Source: Cardiobacteriaceae bacterium TAE3-ERU3
GTDB lineage: Bacteria; Pseudomonadota; Gammaproteobacteria; Cardiobacteriales; Cardiobacteriaceae
Length of the DNA: 64,000 bases
Assembly: GCA_019218315.1 (NCBI GenBank)
Contig: JAHUUI010000007.1
Coordinates: 1-64,000 of the forward strand
Direction: 5' to 3'
Position 1 is the stretch's first letter; every line of letters begins with the position of its first letter. The position numbers and the translations under genes were made by a program. Below are positions 54,982 through 62,770 of the stretch, one piece after another. The notes beneath the pieces were generated by a model. The model was given only the letters and a program-made list of their open reading frames with translations, ran no database searches and was not told the DNA's origin.

Positions 54982-55392
54982 ATGTACACGATAGGACAAC
55001 TCGCGAAGCTGAGCGGCGTCAAAGCCACCACTATTCGCTATTATGAAAGCATTAACTTGCTCGATGCGCCCGAGCGTAGCGCCGGCAACCAGCGCCGCTA
55101 CCCACAATCGGCCATCGCTCGCCTTGCATTCATTCGCCATGCTCGAGCTTTGGGCTTTGGGATCGACGCAATTGCCAACCTCATTCAACTGCAAAATTAT
55201 CCGGATCAATCCTGCGCCGAAGCCGCACAACTCGCGGGTGACCTACTCGCCAATGTACGCGAGCGTATCTCGCAATTACAGCAATTAGAAAAGGAGTTAA
55301 GCGCGATTAACGATGGCTGCCAAAGTGACGATGGCACAGTTGCCAACTGCCACATTCTCGGCACTTTGACGCAAAATCCTCAGGCTACTTAG
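54982..55392 (+). CDS. MerR-family metal-responsive regulator (ZntR/CadR/PbrR-like)
   Basis: The 136-residue product begins MYTIGQLAKLSGVKATTIRYYE, the MerR helix-turn-helix and wing, and has a dimer helix and a metal loop. C78 (QSCAEA), C113 (DGCQSDD) and C123 (ANCHILGTL) match the three-cysteine pattern of divalent-metal sensors, most like ZntR, CadR or PbrR rather than CueR. GGAGGG with 9 bases precedes the ATG. It is divergent from the CDF exporter, whose spacer-embedded dyad it should bind. It overlaps acuI by 8 bases at its 3' end (convergent). Confidence 0.9.
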   Translation: MYTIGQLAKLSGVKATTIRYYESINLLDAPERSAGNQRRYPQSAIARLAFIRHARALGFGIDAIANLIQLQNYPDQSCAEAAQLAGDLLANVRERISQLQQLEKELSAINDGCQSDDGTVANCHILGTLTQNPQAT

Positions 55393-56380
55393 CCGCTCCA
55401 ACGCACACGACTACACGCCCAGTGATACGCCCTGCGAGTAAGTCTTTCGCACTGGGAATTGCCTCATCGAGGCTAATGTCTCGACTGATACGCTGATAAA
55501 AAGATGCAGGTAACAGCTCAGCCAGCGCAGACCACACAGCCACGCGCTGCTCATACGGGCAGGTCACTGAATTGATGCCGAGTAATGATACTCCGCGCAA
55601 AATAAACGGCATCACGGTCGTCGGCAAATCTGCACCACCTGCCAGACCACAAGCCGCCACTGCGCCACCTTCCTGTATTTGCGCTAATACTTTGGCGAGC
55701 ACCGTGCTGCCAACCGTATCGACAGCCGCCGCCCAGCGTGCTGCTTCGAGCGGCTTGGCTGACTCATCGAACTGCGCTCGATCAAGCACCTCATGCGCAC
55801 CAAGCTCACATAAGTAATCACCATTTTCAACCACACGCCCCGTCACCGCACAGACTTCAAACCCAAGTGCTGCAAGAAGTGCTACGGCAACTGAGCCAAC
55901 CCCACCACTCGCACCGGTCACCAGCACCGCACCATCTTGCGGCTCAATACCGTGGCGCTGCAATGCTTGTACGCATAGCATCGCAGTGAACCCAGCCGTA
56001 CCGAGCACCATTGCTTGGCGCGTATTCAAGCCAGCAGGCAACGGCACCAGCCAATCGGCGGCTACCTGCACCTGCTCAGCAAGCCCACCCCAGTGTTTTT
56101 CACCCACGCCCCAGCCGGTCAAGACCACTTCATCACCGACCCGATAGCGCTGATCTGTGGATTCCAGTACACGACCAGCAAAATCAATCCCCGGCACCAT
56201 TGGAAAGTGGCGAATAATTTTGCCGCGACCAGTGATTGCCAACGCATCCTTATAATTCAGGGTTGAATAGTCAACCGCGACCCGCACCTCACCTTGCGGT
56301 AATTGTGACTCGCTGATTTCCTCAAGCACAGCCCGCGTTTTGCGGCTTTCTACCTCCTGACGTACGACGATTGCTTTCAT
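55385..56380 (-). CDS. acuI: Acrylyl-CoA reductase AcuI (YhdH-type MDR oxidoreductase)
   Basis: AcuI reduces acrylyl-CoA to propionyl-CoA with NADPH, detoxifying acrylate-type compounds. The 331-residue product has the quinone-oxidoreductase fold with MKAIVVRQE at the N-terminus, DYSTLNYKDALAITGRGKIIRHFPMVPGIDFAG, VLTGWGVGEKHWGGLAEQ and the NADPH loop VLVTGASGGVGSVAVALLAALG. GGAGG and GGGAGA before the ATG at 56380 support that start over 56392. It converges on the merR-type gene. Confidence 0.92.
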   Translation of the reverse strand: MKAIVVRQEVESRKTRAVLEEISESQLPQGEVRVAVDYSTLNYKDALAITGRGKIIRHFPMVPGIDFAGRVLESTDQRYRVGDEVVLTGWGVGEKHWGGLAEQVQVAADWLVPLPAGLNTRQAMVLGTAGFTAMLCVQALQRHGIEPQDGAVLVTGASGGVGSVAVALLAALGFEVCAVTGRVVENGDYLCELGAHEVLDRAQFDESAKPLEAARWAAAVDTVGSTVLAKVLAQIQEGGAVAACGLAGGADLPTTVMPFILRGVSLLGINSVTCPYEQRVAVWSALAELLPASFYQRISRDISLDEAIPSAKDLLAGRITGRVVVCVGAAK

Positions 56381-56543
56381 TCTCCCCTCCAATTAATGCG
56401 AACCTTCCAGCCAATCACTACGGCATATTTGCGAGTATATAACAAGGCACTAGCAAGACGTACCGCACACACATCTAATACGGAATGGTTTAAAGAAGCC
56501 ATTTCATCTAGCCATCAAATAATAAATCAATAACTTAGAATCA

Positions 56544-56560
56544 TATAAGCAATGCTTATA
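56544..56560. promoter_or_regulatory. 17-bp palindrome before the nitrilase gene, candidate operator
   Basis: TATAAGCA-A-TGCTTATA is a perfect inverted repeat with 8-bp arms. It lies about 75 bases before the nitrilase start and 37 bases before a TATAAT (56597-56602) that could be its -10 box. It looks like a regulator site; the protein is unknown. Confidence 0.4.
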
Positions 56561-56635
56561 ATCAGGTGTTGACTGTTTCTCATTACACTAAATTTTTATA
56601 ATGCCGAGCAATAGCCATCATCTCAGGGAACAAAA

Positions 56636-57484
56636 ATGCACAAAGACGACCATCAAGACCGTAACAAACTGCCGCTGAAAGTCGCCGGCATCCAGTTCGC
56701 TGCCAGCAGCAATTGGCAGCTCAATCTCGACTATTGCAGCGCTGCCATTCGCCGCGTCGCCGCACAAGGCGCAAGCCTGATTGTCCTGCCCGAATGCGCA
56801 CTGCATACCCGTGAACCGGGTGAAACCACGCTCTACGCACAACCACTCGATGGCGAATTTGTCAGTGCATTGTGTGCATTGTCGGCCGAGCTCGGCGTGT
56901 GTATCGTCGCGGGCATCACTGAACCAAGCGACGAAGAACGCATCTATAACACCGCGGTCGTCATCCAAAACGGCGCACTGAGCTGCACGTACCGCAAGCT
57001 GCATTTATACGATGCGTTTGCGTTCAAGGAATCGGACAGCTTCATCCCCGGCGACAATGCGCCGGTCACGTTCACCCATCAAGGGCTGACTTTTGGCGTG
57101 ATGACTTGCTACGACTTGCGCTTTCCCGAACTTGCCCGCCTGCTCGCCGAACAAGGTGCGGATGCCATTATTCTGCCGACGTCGTGGTTTGCCGGTGATT
57201 TGAAAGAGTGGCATTGGCAGGTACTCTGCGCCGCGCGGGCGTTGGAAAACGGCGTGTATGTACTTGGCGTAGATGCTTGTGGCACCAAGCGCATCGGCCT
57301 CAGCCGCCTGGTCGATCCTTACGGCGTGACGACTGCACAAGTTGGCAGTACGCCTGCCGACCTGATCGGCACCATCGATCCCGACATGATTGCGCAAGCC
57401 CGCCACAGCATGCCCTTGCTCAGCCAGCGTCGCTTTAAAATCGACCCGACCGTGCAGCCAATTGCCTCACATGCGAAAGCGTAA
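56636..57484 (+). CDS. Carbon-nitrogen hydrolase (nitrilase superfamily, Nit2/omega-amidase-like)
   Basis: The 282-residue product is an amidase of the nitrilase superfamily with the Glu-Lys-Cys triad: E53 in VLPECAL, K121 in YRKLHLYDAF and C158 in GVMTCYDLRFPELA. The N-terminal HxDDHQDRNK is a short charged extension. By motif it is nearest deaminated-glutathione amidase or omega-amidase, but substrate is not decided. AGGGA precedes the ATG by 6 bases. Its 3' end overlaps the convergent metallohydrolase gene by 18 bases. Confidence 0.88.
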   Translation: MHKDDHQDRNKLPLKVAGIQFAASSNWQLNLDYCSAAIRRVAAQGASLIVLPECALHTREPGETTLYAQPLDGEFVSALCALSAELGVCIVAGITEPSDEERIYNTAVVIQNGALSCTYRKLHLYDAFAFKESDSFIPGDNAPVTFTHQGLTFGVMTCYDLRFPELARLLAEQGADAIILPTSWFAGDLKEWHWQVLCAARALENGVYVLGVDACGTKRIGLSRLVDPYGVTTAQVGSTPADLIGTIDPDMIAQARHSMPLLSQRRFKIDPTVQPIASHAKA

Positions 57485-58213
57485 TTTGCTGCGGATGAGC
57501 TCGCGAATCGTGCGCCGCTGATCGGGTATTTGCGCTGAAAATAGCGACCAGTCAACCTCGTCAGCGGGCAATGTGTCGTGGTGCGCGAGTAGGTAATCAC
57601 GCACCGGCAAGGCGCGAATCCGCGCCAGTGATTGACGGTAGGCAAGCGGGTCGGTGATCGGGAATGGTGAAATCAGCCCGCGTCGTACTTTGATGATGAG
57701 GTCGGCGACGTAAAGCTGTGCGCTGTCCTCATGCCACAAGGATAAATCGCTCATGGTATGCCCCGGCGTGTGCAGAACCTTCCAATCGGGAAAGTCGGGC
57801 AAGCTGTCACCATCATGCAGCACAACATCGCCGCGCAAACGGCGGTGATAATAAATATTGCGCCACGGCTGGCGCTTTTTGCGCGCCATGTAATAGGCGA
57901 GCAGCAAGTCGATTTTGTGTTGCAGCCAGCCGCTAAAGCCTGCGTATAAATCGTTGGCATTTGCCGCGACCCACAGCGCGCAGCCAGTACGCTTGCGCAA
58001 CAATGCCGCGCCGCCGCCGTGGTCAGGGTGCATGTGGGTGACGACCACAGCGTGCAAATCACTTAACGGACGCTGCAATTCATCTTCGATAAACGCGCAA
58101 ATCTTGCCGACATCGCAACGGCAAGCGCCATCGAGCAGTAGCAACTTGTCGTCATATTCCGCGAGGTAAACCGTTTCGATATAGCCGGCAATGGCGTGCA
58201 GGGTAAAAGCCAT
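57467..58213 (-). CDS. Metallo-beta-lactamase-fold hydrolase
   Basis: The 248-residue product has the metal motif THMHPDHGGG near residues 58-67, VLHTPGHTMSDLSLW, VADLIIKV and the C-terminal LLAHHDTLPADE. This is a generic glyoxalase-II/MBL hydrolase; substrate is unknown. It follows the luciferase-like gene with a one-base overlap, so the two form an operon, and it converges on the nitrilase gene. Confidence 0.85.
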   Translation of the reverse strand: MAFTLHAIAGYIETVYLAEYDDKLLLLDGACRCDVGKICAFIEDELQRPLSDLHAVVVTHMHPDHGGGAALLRKRTGCALWVAANANDLYAGFSGWLQHKIDLLLAYYMARKKRQPWRNIYYHRRLRGDVVLHDGDSLPDFPDWKVLHTPGHTMSDLSLWHEDSAQLYVADLIIKVRRGLISPFPITDPLAYRQSLARIRALPVRDYLLAHHDTLPADEVDWSLFSAQIPDQRRTIRELIRSKLRFRM

Positions 58214-59199
58214 CAGCTAGCGACCACATCACGCAGCAATGTATAGGATTGGTGCTGCAAGGCTTCATCGTAAATATAGCTGACCGCCATCAATTCATCG
58301 GCATGGACGGTGCGTTGTAGCGCATCGAGCTGATGACGCAATGTCGCTTTGCCGCCGACCAGCGAACAGGCGGTCATTTGCTCGACCATATAACGGCTGC
58401 GCACATCCCACAGCCCCTCCATTGAATCGACCGGCGGTTGCAACGGACGACGGCGGTTGGTGACGATACCGAGAAACGCCTGCTGCTGCGTGGTACGCAA
58501 AAACTGCGCGCTGGCGTCATCTTCAGCGGTGATCACGTTGACGCAAACAATCACATACGGCTTATCTAGCGCCGGTGACGGCTGAAATTCGGCGCGGTAA
58601 ATCGCCAGCGCCGCTTCGAGTTGCGCAGGCGCAAAATGCGCGGCAAAGGCATAAGGCAGGCCGAGTCGTGCAGCAAGGTGTGCACTGTCGGTGCTAGAGC
58701 CGAGAATATAGCGCGGCACATGCGTGCCCGCGCCGGGATTGGCGCGCACGCGCCCCTGGCTATCAGCATCGCCGAGATAGCGCCCCAGCGTGACCACATC
58801 ATCGCCAAACGTATACGCAGTTTCAACATTGCTGCGCCGCAAAGCTTGCGCGGTTTCCTGATCCGTGCCCGGCGCGCGTCCCAGCCCTAAATCAACACGA
58901 TCCGGATACATCGTCGCCAACGTGCCATATTGCTCGGCGACAATCAGCGGACTGTGGTTGGGCAACATCACCCCACCCGAACCAACGCGAATGCGTTGCG
59001 TGTGCGCCAGTGTCTGCCCGATCAGGATCGATGTCGCCGAACTGGCGAGATTGACCATATTGTGATGCTCGGCAATCCAGTAGCGTTCATAGCCAAGCGC
59101 CTCGACGTGCTGCGCCAGCGCAATCATCTGCGCAATTGCGGTTTGGTTATCGCCACCTGCACGCAGTGGTACCAGATTCAAGACGGACAGTTTCACCAT
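58213..59199 (-). CDS. Luciferase-like flavin monooxygenase (LLM class, YhbW/MsnO8 type)
   Basis: The 328-residue product has the LLM-fold opening [77 protein letters not shown] and the C-terminal [21 protein letters not shown], matching the MsnO8/YhbW group. It uses reduced flavin and O2 on an unknown substrate. A TATAAT at 59228-59233 (minus strand) could be its -10 box, though no -35 is clear. GGAGG stands one base before the ATG, so a GTG one codon later is a possible start. Confidence 0.9.
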   Translation of the reverse strand: MVKLSVLNLVPLRAGGDNQTAIAQMIALAQHVEALGYERYWIAEHHNMVNLASSATSILIGQTLAHTQRIRVGSGGVMLPNHSPLIVAEQYGTLATMYPDRVDLGLGRAPGTDQETAQALRRSNVETAYTFGDDVVTLGRYLGDADSQGRVRANPGAGTHVPRYILGSSTDSAHLAARLGLPYAFAAHFAPAQLEAALAIYRAEFQPSPALDKPYVIVCVNVITAEDDASAQFLRTTQQQAFLGIVTNRRRPLQPPVDSMEGLWDVRSRYMVEQMTACSLVGGKATLRHQLDALQRTVHADELMAVSYIYDEALQHQSYTLLRDVVAS

Positions 59200-59344
59200 G
59201 CCTCCGTATCAGCAAAATTGGGCAGATATTATATAGTGGGACTCCAGAAAACGGTTACGACACATAAAAACAAGGCATTGTTCTTATTTTTATTTTTTGG
59301 TTACTTTGTGACTGTTTTTCTGGAATTGGGCTGTATATTGCCAC

Positions 59345-61168
59345 TCACGATGCCAGCGTGCTGTGCGAGTGGTCGTTATGTGCCGGGTTATTGCTGCGGT
59401 GATAGTGGCGCAATGCGTGCTCCTGTCGCCGGCCTGCACTGAAAGCACTGACCCGCTTGAGGTAGCCGATAACGCGCGTGGCGTAATCAATATCGGTACT
59501 GTGGCAGGCGCTGCAATACGGCAAAGTGCGCTTGTCGATGTGGTTACAGGTATTGCACACAGTGATGCGCACATTGATGCAGAAATAGTTGCAGCCGGTG
59601 TGCGCGGCAACGTTGAGCAATTTCAAATAGCCTTCCTGATTGAGTGCCTCGTCGAGATTGAGGTGCAGCGCCGAGCCGCCATCGAGATAGGCGTTGTAGT
59701 CTCTGCCGTGCAAGCGGAATTTGTCCAGCGCATTGGTGTTTTCGTCTTCGACGATATAAAAATAGGAATTGTAACAGTCACGCGGTACTTGGTAGCCGTC
59801 CTTGCTGTCCCAGCGCGCATTTTTCACACCGAGATTTTCTGCGGGCACAAATTCGGTATTAAAGCGCACACCGTAGCGCTTGCTCGCAGCGCGGTTGGCA
59901 TCGTAAATGGTCTTTAGCTGCGCACTGACAAATGCCTGATATTGCGGGTTATCACCGACGCGAATACCAAGGTACTCTGCGGCTTCGGCCATGCCGTTGA
60001 TGCCGATGGTGAGGAATTGCTTGTCCATACTGATAAAGCCCGCATCGTAAACGCCGAGCATGCCCGCCTTGAGGTAATCCTGCATCAGCTCGTGATAGGC
60101 GACCTGATAGCGGTGAATTTTGTCAATTTCCGTGGCCAGATCACGCCCATCCTGAATCAGGCGATTCATGTTGGTGGTGATGACGTTGATCGAACCGGTC
60201 GCTACCCCGCCCGCACCCAGCGTATAGGAAAAGGTATGGTCGCTGATTTCATTGCGCAGGCGGCAGCACGATGCAAGCGAATCTGCACGGTCGGAAAGGT
60301 AAATAAAAAAGCTGTTCCCCGCGGCCAGCTCACCAGCCATCGCAGCGGCAAACGCTTGATCGCAGCAGCGCCCTGCCTTGGTCAGCATCGCCACGGTGAC
60401 GACCGGAAAAGTCAGAATGGCCTTGCATCGCTCCTCATTGAGCCAGCTAAGGAAAAAGCGCTGCAAGCGGTCAATGCGCGCAAAATCCGGACGCTGGAAA
60501 TCGTCGGGGAAAACGAAGTCGGCAAAAATGGCGGAGAAATAATTCCGGTCATAAATGGAAATGTTCCAGAACACACTTTGATAGCCGCGCGCTGCCGCCG
60601 GTTGGTTGAGTGCATAGACCACGCCCTGCAAATGATTGGCGATTTCTGCACCGTGCGTATCGAGATAGTCCGCGCCGTAATCACGTGCAGCAAAGTGGTC
60701 AAAATAAGTCAGGAACTCGACCGTTGCCACCGCACCGGCAAACTGCGCACTGACGGCAAAGACGAAATTGATGAACGTGCCGCAAAAGGACGCGAGATGC
60801 TTCGGCGCCCGCGATTCGCCGCCCAGCCCCTGCAAGCCGTTGAGCAGCAAAGGATACATCGAGACCGACGCACAATACGGCTTGAGGCTGGTTTCATCGT
60901 GCACGTAAATCTCGTGTGCTTCAATCTGTTCGATATAGGACTGCGCCAATGCCTCACCAAAGCGGCTACGGATTTTATCGCTAACCAGCGAACGATTGAC
61001 CTGAATCATGAAATCCTTCATCAACTCGGTTTCCAGCGTGGCAATATTCTTATGGCTGACATTGGCATTGGCATCAACCTGCGAACCATCAGCCGCATTG
61101 AATGCCTGACAGTACGACCGCACAAAATCTGCTTTGTCAGCAAGCTGCGCTGCACTTAACTCGATCAT
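59345..61168 (-). CDS. nrdD: Anaerobic ribonucleoside-triphosphate reductase without ATP-cone
   Basis: NrdD makes dNTPs without oxygen using a glycyl radical. The 607-residue product has NVSHKNIATLETELMKDFMI at the N-terminus, the core barrel, zinc cysteines CNTC and CSAC near the C-terminus, and RVIGYL with the radical glycine at about residue 568. It lacks the roughly 100-residue N-terminal ATP-cone of E. coli NrdD, so allosteric control must differ. The last 30 residues are a His/Asn-rich tail. The ATG at 61168 follows GGAG by 8 bases and overlaps nrdG by 32 bases. Confidence 0.95.
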   Translation of the reverse strand: MIELSAAQLADKADFVRSYCQAFNAADGSQVDANANVSHKNIATLETELMKDFMIQVNRSLVSDKIRSRFGEALAQSYIEQIEAHEIYVHDETSLKPYCASVSMYPLLLNGLQGLGGESRAPKHLASFCGTFINFVFAVSAQFAGAVATVEFLTYFDHFAARDYGADYLDTHGAEIANHLQGVVYALNQPAAARGYQSVFWNISIYDRNYFSAIFADFVFPDDFQRPDFARIDRLQRFFLSWLNEERCKAILTFPVVTVAMLTKAGRCCDQAFAAAMAGELAAGNSFFIYLSDRADSLASCCRLRNEISDHTFSYTLGAGGVATGSINVITTNMNRLIQDGRDLATEIDKIHRYQVAYHELMQDYLKAGMLGVYDAGFISMDKQFLTIGINGMAEAAEYLGIRVGDNPQYQAFVSAQLKTIYDANRAASKRYGVRFNTEFVPAENLGVKNARWDSKDGYQVPRDCYNSYFYIVEDENTNALDKFRLHGRDYNAYLDGGSALHLNLDEALNQEGYLKLLNVAAHTGCNYFCINVRITVCNTCNHIDKRTLPYCSACHSTDIDYATRVIGYLKRVSAFSAGRRQEHALRHYHRSNNPAHNDHSHSTLAS

Positions 61169-61619
61169 GGGATGTTCTCCAAAACAATTCATTGAGATTT
61201 TTGCCATCAGCAACACGAATAAAGCGCTGATTGGTATTGGGGCTGTCAAGCCCGCCAAGCGCGCGGACAAATGCGCCGGTTTTCAGAAACGTGAGGCGGG
61301 ATTTTATCCGTGGCGAGACGTCATCGAGCCCCGTATACAGGCAGGTAGCAAGCCCACGCGATTGCGCAGCATCCAATATTGCGCACAGTTCATCGGGATA
61401 CCATTCCCCGCCCATGAACAATACGCAGCTAATCAGGCCACGATAGTCGTCCATACGCTGTGCGGCATAGGCTGGCGTCAGCAACTCACCTTTATTGGGC
61501 GCCCACGTCTCGGCACTATGGCAACCCGGGCAACGCAAATTACAGCCGGAAATCGTCCATGCCAAGCTGATCTCTCCCGGCACTTCCTGAAACACAACTT
61601 GCTCATCTACATAGCGCAT
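61137..61619 (-). CDS. nrdG: Anaerobic ribonucleotide reductase-activating protein NrdG
   Basis: NrdG is the radical-SAM activase that forms the NrdD glycyl radical. The 160-residue product has the cluster motif SGCNLRCPGCHS with C26, C30 and C33 and the GGEWYPDEL block. TTGGAGGGTTT before the ATG at 61619 sets that start; a frame to 61685 lacks a site. It is the first gene of the nrdG-nrdD operon and carries two NrdR boxes upstream. The order (G before D) is the reverse of E. coli. Confidence 0.94.
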   Translation of the reverse strand: MRYVDEQVVFQEVPGEISLAWTISGCNLRCPGCHSAETWAPNKGELLTPAYAAQRMDDYRGLISCVLFMGGEWYPDELCAILDAAQSRGLATCLYTGLDDVSPRIKSRLTFLKTGAFVRALGGLDSPNTNQRFIRVADGKNLNELFWRTSHDRVKCSAAC

Positions 61620-61632
61620 AAACCCTCCAAGA

Positions 61633-61679
61633 ACACAACATATAGTATTCCTATTGTATTTAAAATCAATATATAGGTA
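61633..61679 (-). promoter_or_regulatory. nrdG promoter with two NrdR boxes 31 bp apart
   Basis: The first box (61633-61648), ACACAACATATAGTAT on the plus strand, matches the NrdR consensus acaCwAtATaTwGtgt at 14 of 16 positions. The second (61664-61679) has a perfect 10-base core CAATATATAG with weaker flanks. Core starts are 31 bp apart, the three-turn spacing seen in known NrdR targets. A sigma-70 promoter TTGATT (61669-61664), 16 bp, TACTAT (61647-61642) on the minus strand is covered by the boxes, consistent with repression. Confidence 0.85.
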
Positions 61680-61809
61680 TATCATTTACATAAAATCATG
61701 AAAAAGATATAAATTATTTATTGAAATTAAGGGAGTCCCTTCCCTGACATGGCAAAGGAGAATATTCGTATCTTAGATCGGGAAATAGCCCATATTTCGC
61801 AAGAAGAAG

Positions 61810-62724
61810 TTACTTTTGCGATAGAGCTGCGAGCTTTTGCAAAAGCTCGCTATAGTTAACGAGAGTCTTCTCGGCGTAGATCAGCCCGGGCGTTCGTCCT
61901 TCGCCATCATCTGAATAGACGACATCAGAAACGACCTTGTATTTGATGTCCTGCTCTTTGGGCGACCAGACAATAACCAACAAAGGAAGCCCTGCATCCA
62001 AAGCGAGCTTATGCGCCACTTTCCAGCGCTGCTCATCTCCTTTATTTGTGCCACCGCGATCACCCGAGTAGCCAAAGTATTTATTGTTGCAATGCCGTGC
62101 AACGCTGATTTTGTTGGTCGTCTGAAACTCAATGACGGCAGCCGGCATTTTTGCCCCACGCGTTAACAGGAGTCCGTCCAAATTTCCCATCCACGGCGTT
62201 CCATGCCTTCTCAGCACTCGATCAAACGCCGGCAAATCCGCTAACTCCATATACTTGCTCGACATCTTCAAATCTCTAACGCGCATTGTTTGCTCACCAA
62301 AAACATCAAAACTGGAGAACATATATTTATCACTTGCGAGCTGGCGCGGCACATCAGGCATAAAGCCCTCTTCTGATATTGAGAAGTACGCATCACCGGC
62401 AAAGCGGTACATCACAACCCGCTCAGGGTTATAGCGGTAAAAAACGTAAAAATAATTGACCTTGAGCATCTGCGCAAATGCCAGCTTGGCATCCAAATTC
62501 GGCTCTTCCAGGCGTATCAGTGCTTCAAGTTCGGCATGCGTGTACGCTTCCAGGCGATCATCAACATATACTCGGCGGTCGAATAGCGCCGTCACGCGGT
62601 TTTGGCGAATGGTGTACCCTTCAAAGCTCTCCAACAAGCAGCCATCTTTGCAGAGCCTGTCCTTTACCCAGTTGTTTTTATCATTCCTTTCTGAGGTTTC
62701 TTTTTTAATGCTTATGTTATACAT
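61810..62724 (-). CDS. Restriction endonuclease of a type II R-M system (PD-(D/E)XK-like)
   Basis: The 304-residue product shows a PD-(D/E)XK-like core: D183 in MGNLDGLLL and E199-x-Q201 in AVIEFQ, then HCNNKYFGYSGDRGG and a Lys/Gln-rich C-terminus. The gene follows an adenine methyltransferase by 46 bases on the same strand, the usual R-M pairing. I do not recognise the specific family or recognition site. Its last codons contain a 22-bp perfect palindrome. The 124 bases beyond it hold the nrdG promoter. Confidence 0.7.
   Translation of the reverse strand: MYNISIKKETSERNDKNNWVKDRLCKDGCLLESFEGYTIRQNRVTALFDRRVYVDDRLEAYTHAELEALIRLEEPNLDAKLAFAQMLKVNYFYVFYRYNPERVVMYRFAGDAYFSISEEGFMPDVPRQLASDKYMFSSFDVFGEQTMRVRDLKMSSKYMELADLPAFDRVLRRHGTPWMGNLDGLLLTRGAKMPAAVIEFQTTNKISVARHCNNKYFGYSGDRGGTNKGDEQRWKVAHKLALDAGLPLLVIVWSPKEQDIKYKVVSDVVYSDDGEGRTPGLIYAEKTLVNYSELLQKLAALSQK
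61829..61850. repeat. 22-bp perfect palindrome at the 3' end of the restriction gene
   Basis: GCGAGCTTTTGCAAAAGCTCGC reads the same on both strands and lies within the last codons of the endonuclease gene. It could form a hairpin in the 3' end of the mRNA and act as terminator or protein site. Confidence 0.7.
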
Positions 62725-62770
62725 GGGCTTGGCCTATTTAACGGTCATACGCAGACCTTATCAATAGATA

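Noticed and set aside
59243-59324. Inverted repeat TCCAGAAAA/TTTTCTGGA between nrdD and the luciferase-like gene
   Set aside because: The arms are about 64 bases apart and no T-run follows on either strand, so neither a terminator nor an operator can be argued.
61749-61859. A 36-codon plus-strand open frame starting MAKENIRIL
   Set aside because: It has no ribosome site and overlaps the 3' end of the endonuclease gene on the other strand; the palindrome there explains part of its sequence.
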